This document shows positions 14,482 to 15,847 of a stretch of 15,847 nucleotides of DNA, in pieces. Source of the stretch: Aquamicrobium sp. (GTDB lineage: Bacteria > Pseudomonadota > Alphaproteobacteria > Rhizobiales > Rhizobiaceae). Each line of letters starts with the position of its first letter. The first letter of the stretch is position 1. The stretch spans positions 1 through 15,847 of the forward strand of contig JACZJD010000092.1 of assembly GCA_014860725.1 (NCBI GenBank), read 5' to 3'. The position numbers and the translations under genes were made by a program. Below the pieces are notes generated by a model. That model ran no database searches and was not told where the DNA came from. It saw only the letters and a program-made list of their open reading frames with translations.

Positions 14482-15333
14482 ATGTCCCTTCTTGCCGACA
14501 CCGCATCGCAGCCGAGCGCCTTCCGCCGCGTCGTCACGACGGGGCCGGGCGCCGTCAGCGGCCTGATCGTCCTGTTCTGGTTCTGCATCTTCCTCGTGCA
14601 GTATGTCTGGACGCCGCACGATCCCTACGAGATGAACTTCGCCGCCCGGCTGCAGGCGCCCGGCGCCGAATACCTTCTCGGCACCGACAAGTACGGCCGC
14701 GACATGCTGAGCCGCATCATGGTCGGCTCGCAGTCGGTGATCCAGCTTTCGATGACCGGCACCATGCTCGCCGTCGCCTGCGGCCTGCTGATCGGGCTCG
14801 CCTCGACCATGCTCGGCGGCCGCTACGACGAGGCGATCATGCGCTTCATGGACATCCTCATGTCCTTCCCGAGCCTTCTGCTCGCGCTCCTCGTCGTCGG
14901 CGTGCTCGGCCCGAGCTACCTCAACGTCGTGCTGGTGATCGGCGTCGTCTTCGCGCCGCGCGTGGCGCGCGTCGTGCGCAGCATCGCCCGCGAGATCATG
15001 GGCCGCGAGTTCATCGACCTCGCGCGCGCCCGCGGCGACCGCTGGTATGGCATCATGTTCGTCGAGGTGGCGCCCAACCTGCTCGGGCCGCTGGCCGTCG
15101 AGACCGGCGTGCGCTTCGCCTACGCGCTGTTCCTCACCGCCTCGCTCGGCTTCCTCGGCCTCGGCGTGCAGCCGCCGGAGGCCGACTGGGGCCTGATGGT
15201 CAACGAGGGCCGCGACGTCATCGACTTCGCGCCGTGGATCGTGCTGTTCCCGGCCCTGTCGATTGCCTCCATCGTCATCGCGGTCAACGTGCTGAGCGAC
15301 CTGTTCCGCCGCGTCTGGGTGGGAGAGCTGTGA
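14482..15333 (+). CDS. ABC transporter permease, DppC/OppC type
   Basis: The 283-residue membrane protein shows the DppC layout: one N-terminal helix (about 22-42), the periplasmic GTDKYGRDMLSRIMVGSQ (67-84), the helix MDILMSFPSLLLALLVVGVL (123-142), and the EAA loop REFIDLARARGDRWYGIMF (175-193) followed by PNLLGPLAVE. GFLGLGVQPPEADWGLM is the conserved DppC C-terminal segment. It pairs with the upstream permease. The start lies 10 bp after the preceding stop with CGGAG upstream, and its TGA overlaps the next ATG by one base, showing tight co-translation. Confidence 0.93.
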   Translation: MSLLADTASQPSAFRRVVTTGPGAVSGLIVLFWFCIFLVQYVWTPHDPYEMNFAARLQAPGAEYLLGTDKYGRDMLSRIMVGSQSVIQLSMTGTMLAVACGLLIGLASTMLGGRYDEAIMRFMDILMSFPSLLLALLVVGVLGPSYLNVVLVIGVVFAPRVARVVRSIAREIMGREFIDLARARGDRWYGIMFVEVAPNLLGPLAVETGVRFAYALFLTASLGFLGLGVQPPEADWGLMVNEGRDVIDFAPWIVLFPALSIASIVIAVNVLSDLFRRVWVGEL

Positions 15334-15847
15334 TGGCGCAGGATCACACGCCGCCGCTTCTCGAGGTGCGCGACCTGAGCGTCGATTTCGTCGCCCAGGG
15401 CGTGCGGCGCAACGCGGTGCGCAACGTCAGCTTCGCGCTCCGGGAAGGCGGCTCGTTCGGGCTGCTCGGCGAGTCGGGCGCGGGCAAGAGCACGGTGGCG
15501 CTGGCCTGCATGGGCGCGCTGCCGAAATCGGCGATCGTCGCGGCCGGCAGCGTCCTCCATGACGGGAAGGACATCTCCGCCTTCGACAGGCGCGCGCTCG
15601 AAGGCCTGTGGGGGACGACGATCTCCATCGTGCCCCAGGACCCCCACGCCGCGCTCAACCCCTCGCTTCGCATCGGCGACCAGATCGTGGACGTGCTCGT
15701 CGCCTGCCGCGGCATGTCGAGGGAGGCCGCGCGGACGCAGGCGCTGGGGCTTCTGGAGACGGTGCGCCTGCGCAACGCGCCGCAGGTGATGCGGCACTAT
15801 CCGCATCAGCTGAGCGGCGGCATGAAGCAGCGCGTGTGCATCGCCCG
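15333..15847 (+). CDS. ABC transporter ATPase, DppD/OppD type, N-terminal part cut by the window edge
   Basis: The frame is open from ATG 15333 (TGATG overlap with the permease stop) to the end of the window, 171 complete codons. Visible motifs are Walker A GESGAGKST (46-54), the Q-loop PQDPHAALNPSLRIGDQI (101-118) in the form typical of DppD/OppD, and the signature HQLSGGMKQRV (158-168). Walker B and the C-terminal oligopeptide-transporter domain are outside. It energises the two DppB/DppC-type permeases. A DppF-type ATPase or a fused second ATPase domain may follow, but cannot be seen. Confidence 0.92.
   Translation, partial: MAQDHTPPLLEVRDLSVDFVAQGVRRNAVRNVSFALREGGSFGLLGESGAGKSTVALACMGALPKSAIVAAGSVLHDGKDISAFDRRALEGLWGTTISIVPQDPHAALNPSLRIGDQIVDVLVACRGMSREAARTQALGLLETVRLRNAPQVMRHYPHQLSGGMKQRVCIA

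Overview
The window is a GC-rich, gene-dense accessory metabolic region. Tight operons, 4-bp ATGA overlaps, Tat-type signal peptides on solute-binding proteins and many ABC importers with local LacI/XRE regulators all suggest an alphaproteobacterium, most likely of the rhizobial type. That placement rests on gene style only. No RNA genes, insertion sequences, CRISPR arrays or phage genes were seen.

Layout. (1) 1-1379, minus strand: the first 26 codons of a short-chain dehydrogenase (running off the left edge) and a histidinol-dehydrogenase-fold enzyme with no other his genes nearby. These are divergent from a LacI-family regulator (1530-2546, plus). The AT-rich space between them carries several LacI-type operator-like sites. 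(2) 2616-9587, minus strand: a seven-gene operon. Transcribed right to left, it encodes a SsuA/TauA/NMT1-type binding protein, permease, ATPase, a second permease, an isocitrate-lyase/PEP-mutase-superfamily lyase with a KRCGH active-site loop, a DUF6282-like amidohydrolase-fold protein, and the large and small subunits of an aconitase-family (de)hydratase. A second LacI-family gene (9846-10934, plus) is divergent from it, with a near-perfect 14-bp operator between them. (3) 11041-11715, minus strand: an XRE-cupin regulator, divergent from a dipeptide/oligopeptide-type ABC importer operon (11924 to the right edge, plus) with binding protein, two permeases and the start of an ATPase.

How the genes may work together. 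Operon 2 looks like a complete uptake-and-breakdown unit. A small organic acid or a cyclic precursor is imported, opened or hydrolysed by the amidohydrolase-like protein, hydrated or isomerised by the aconitase-like pair, and cleaved by the lyase to pyruvate- or glyoxylate-type products. The combination of a short-type dehydratase pair with a KRCGH lyase recalls the dimethylmaleate -> 2,3-dimethylmalate -> pyruvate + propionate steps of clostridial nicotinate fermentation (DmdAB, Dml). Here it sits with an ABC importer and an uncharacterised hydrolase. The true substrate cannot be read from the sequence, and this operon is the best candidate for an undescribed pathway. The HisD-like/SDR unit and its LacI may serve the same or a related substrate, because the operator-like sites of the two LacI systems share the half-site TGCAAAC.
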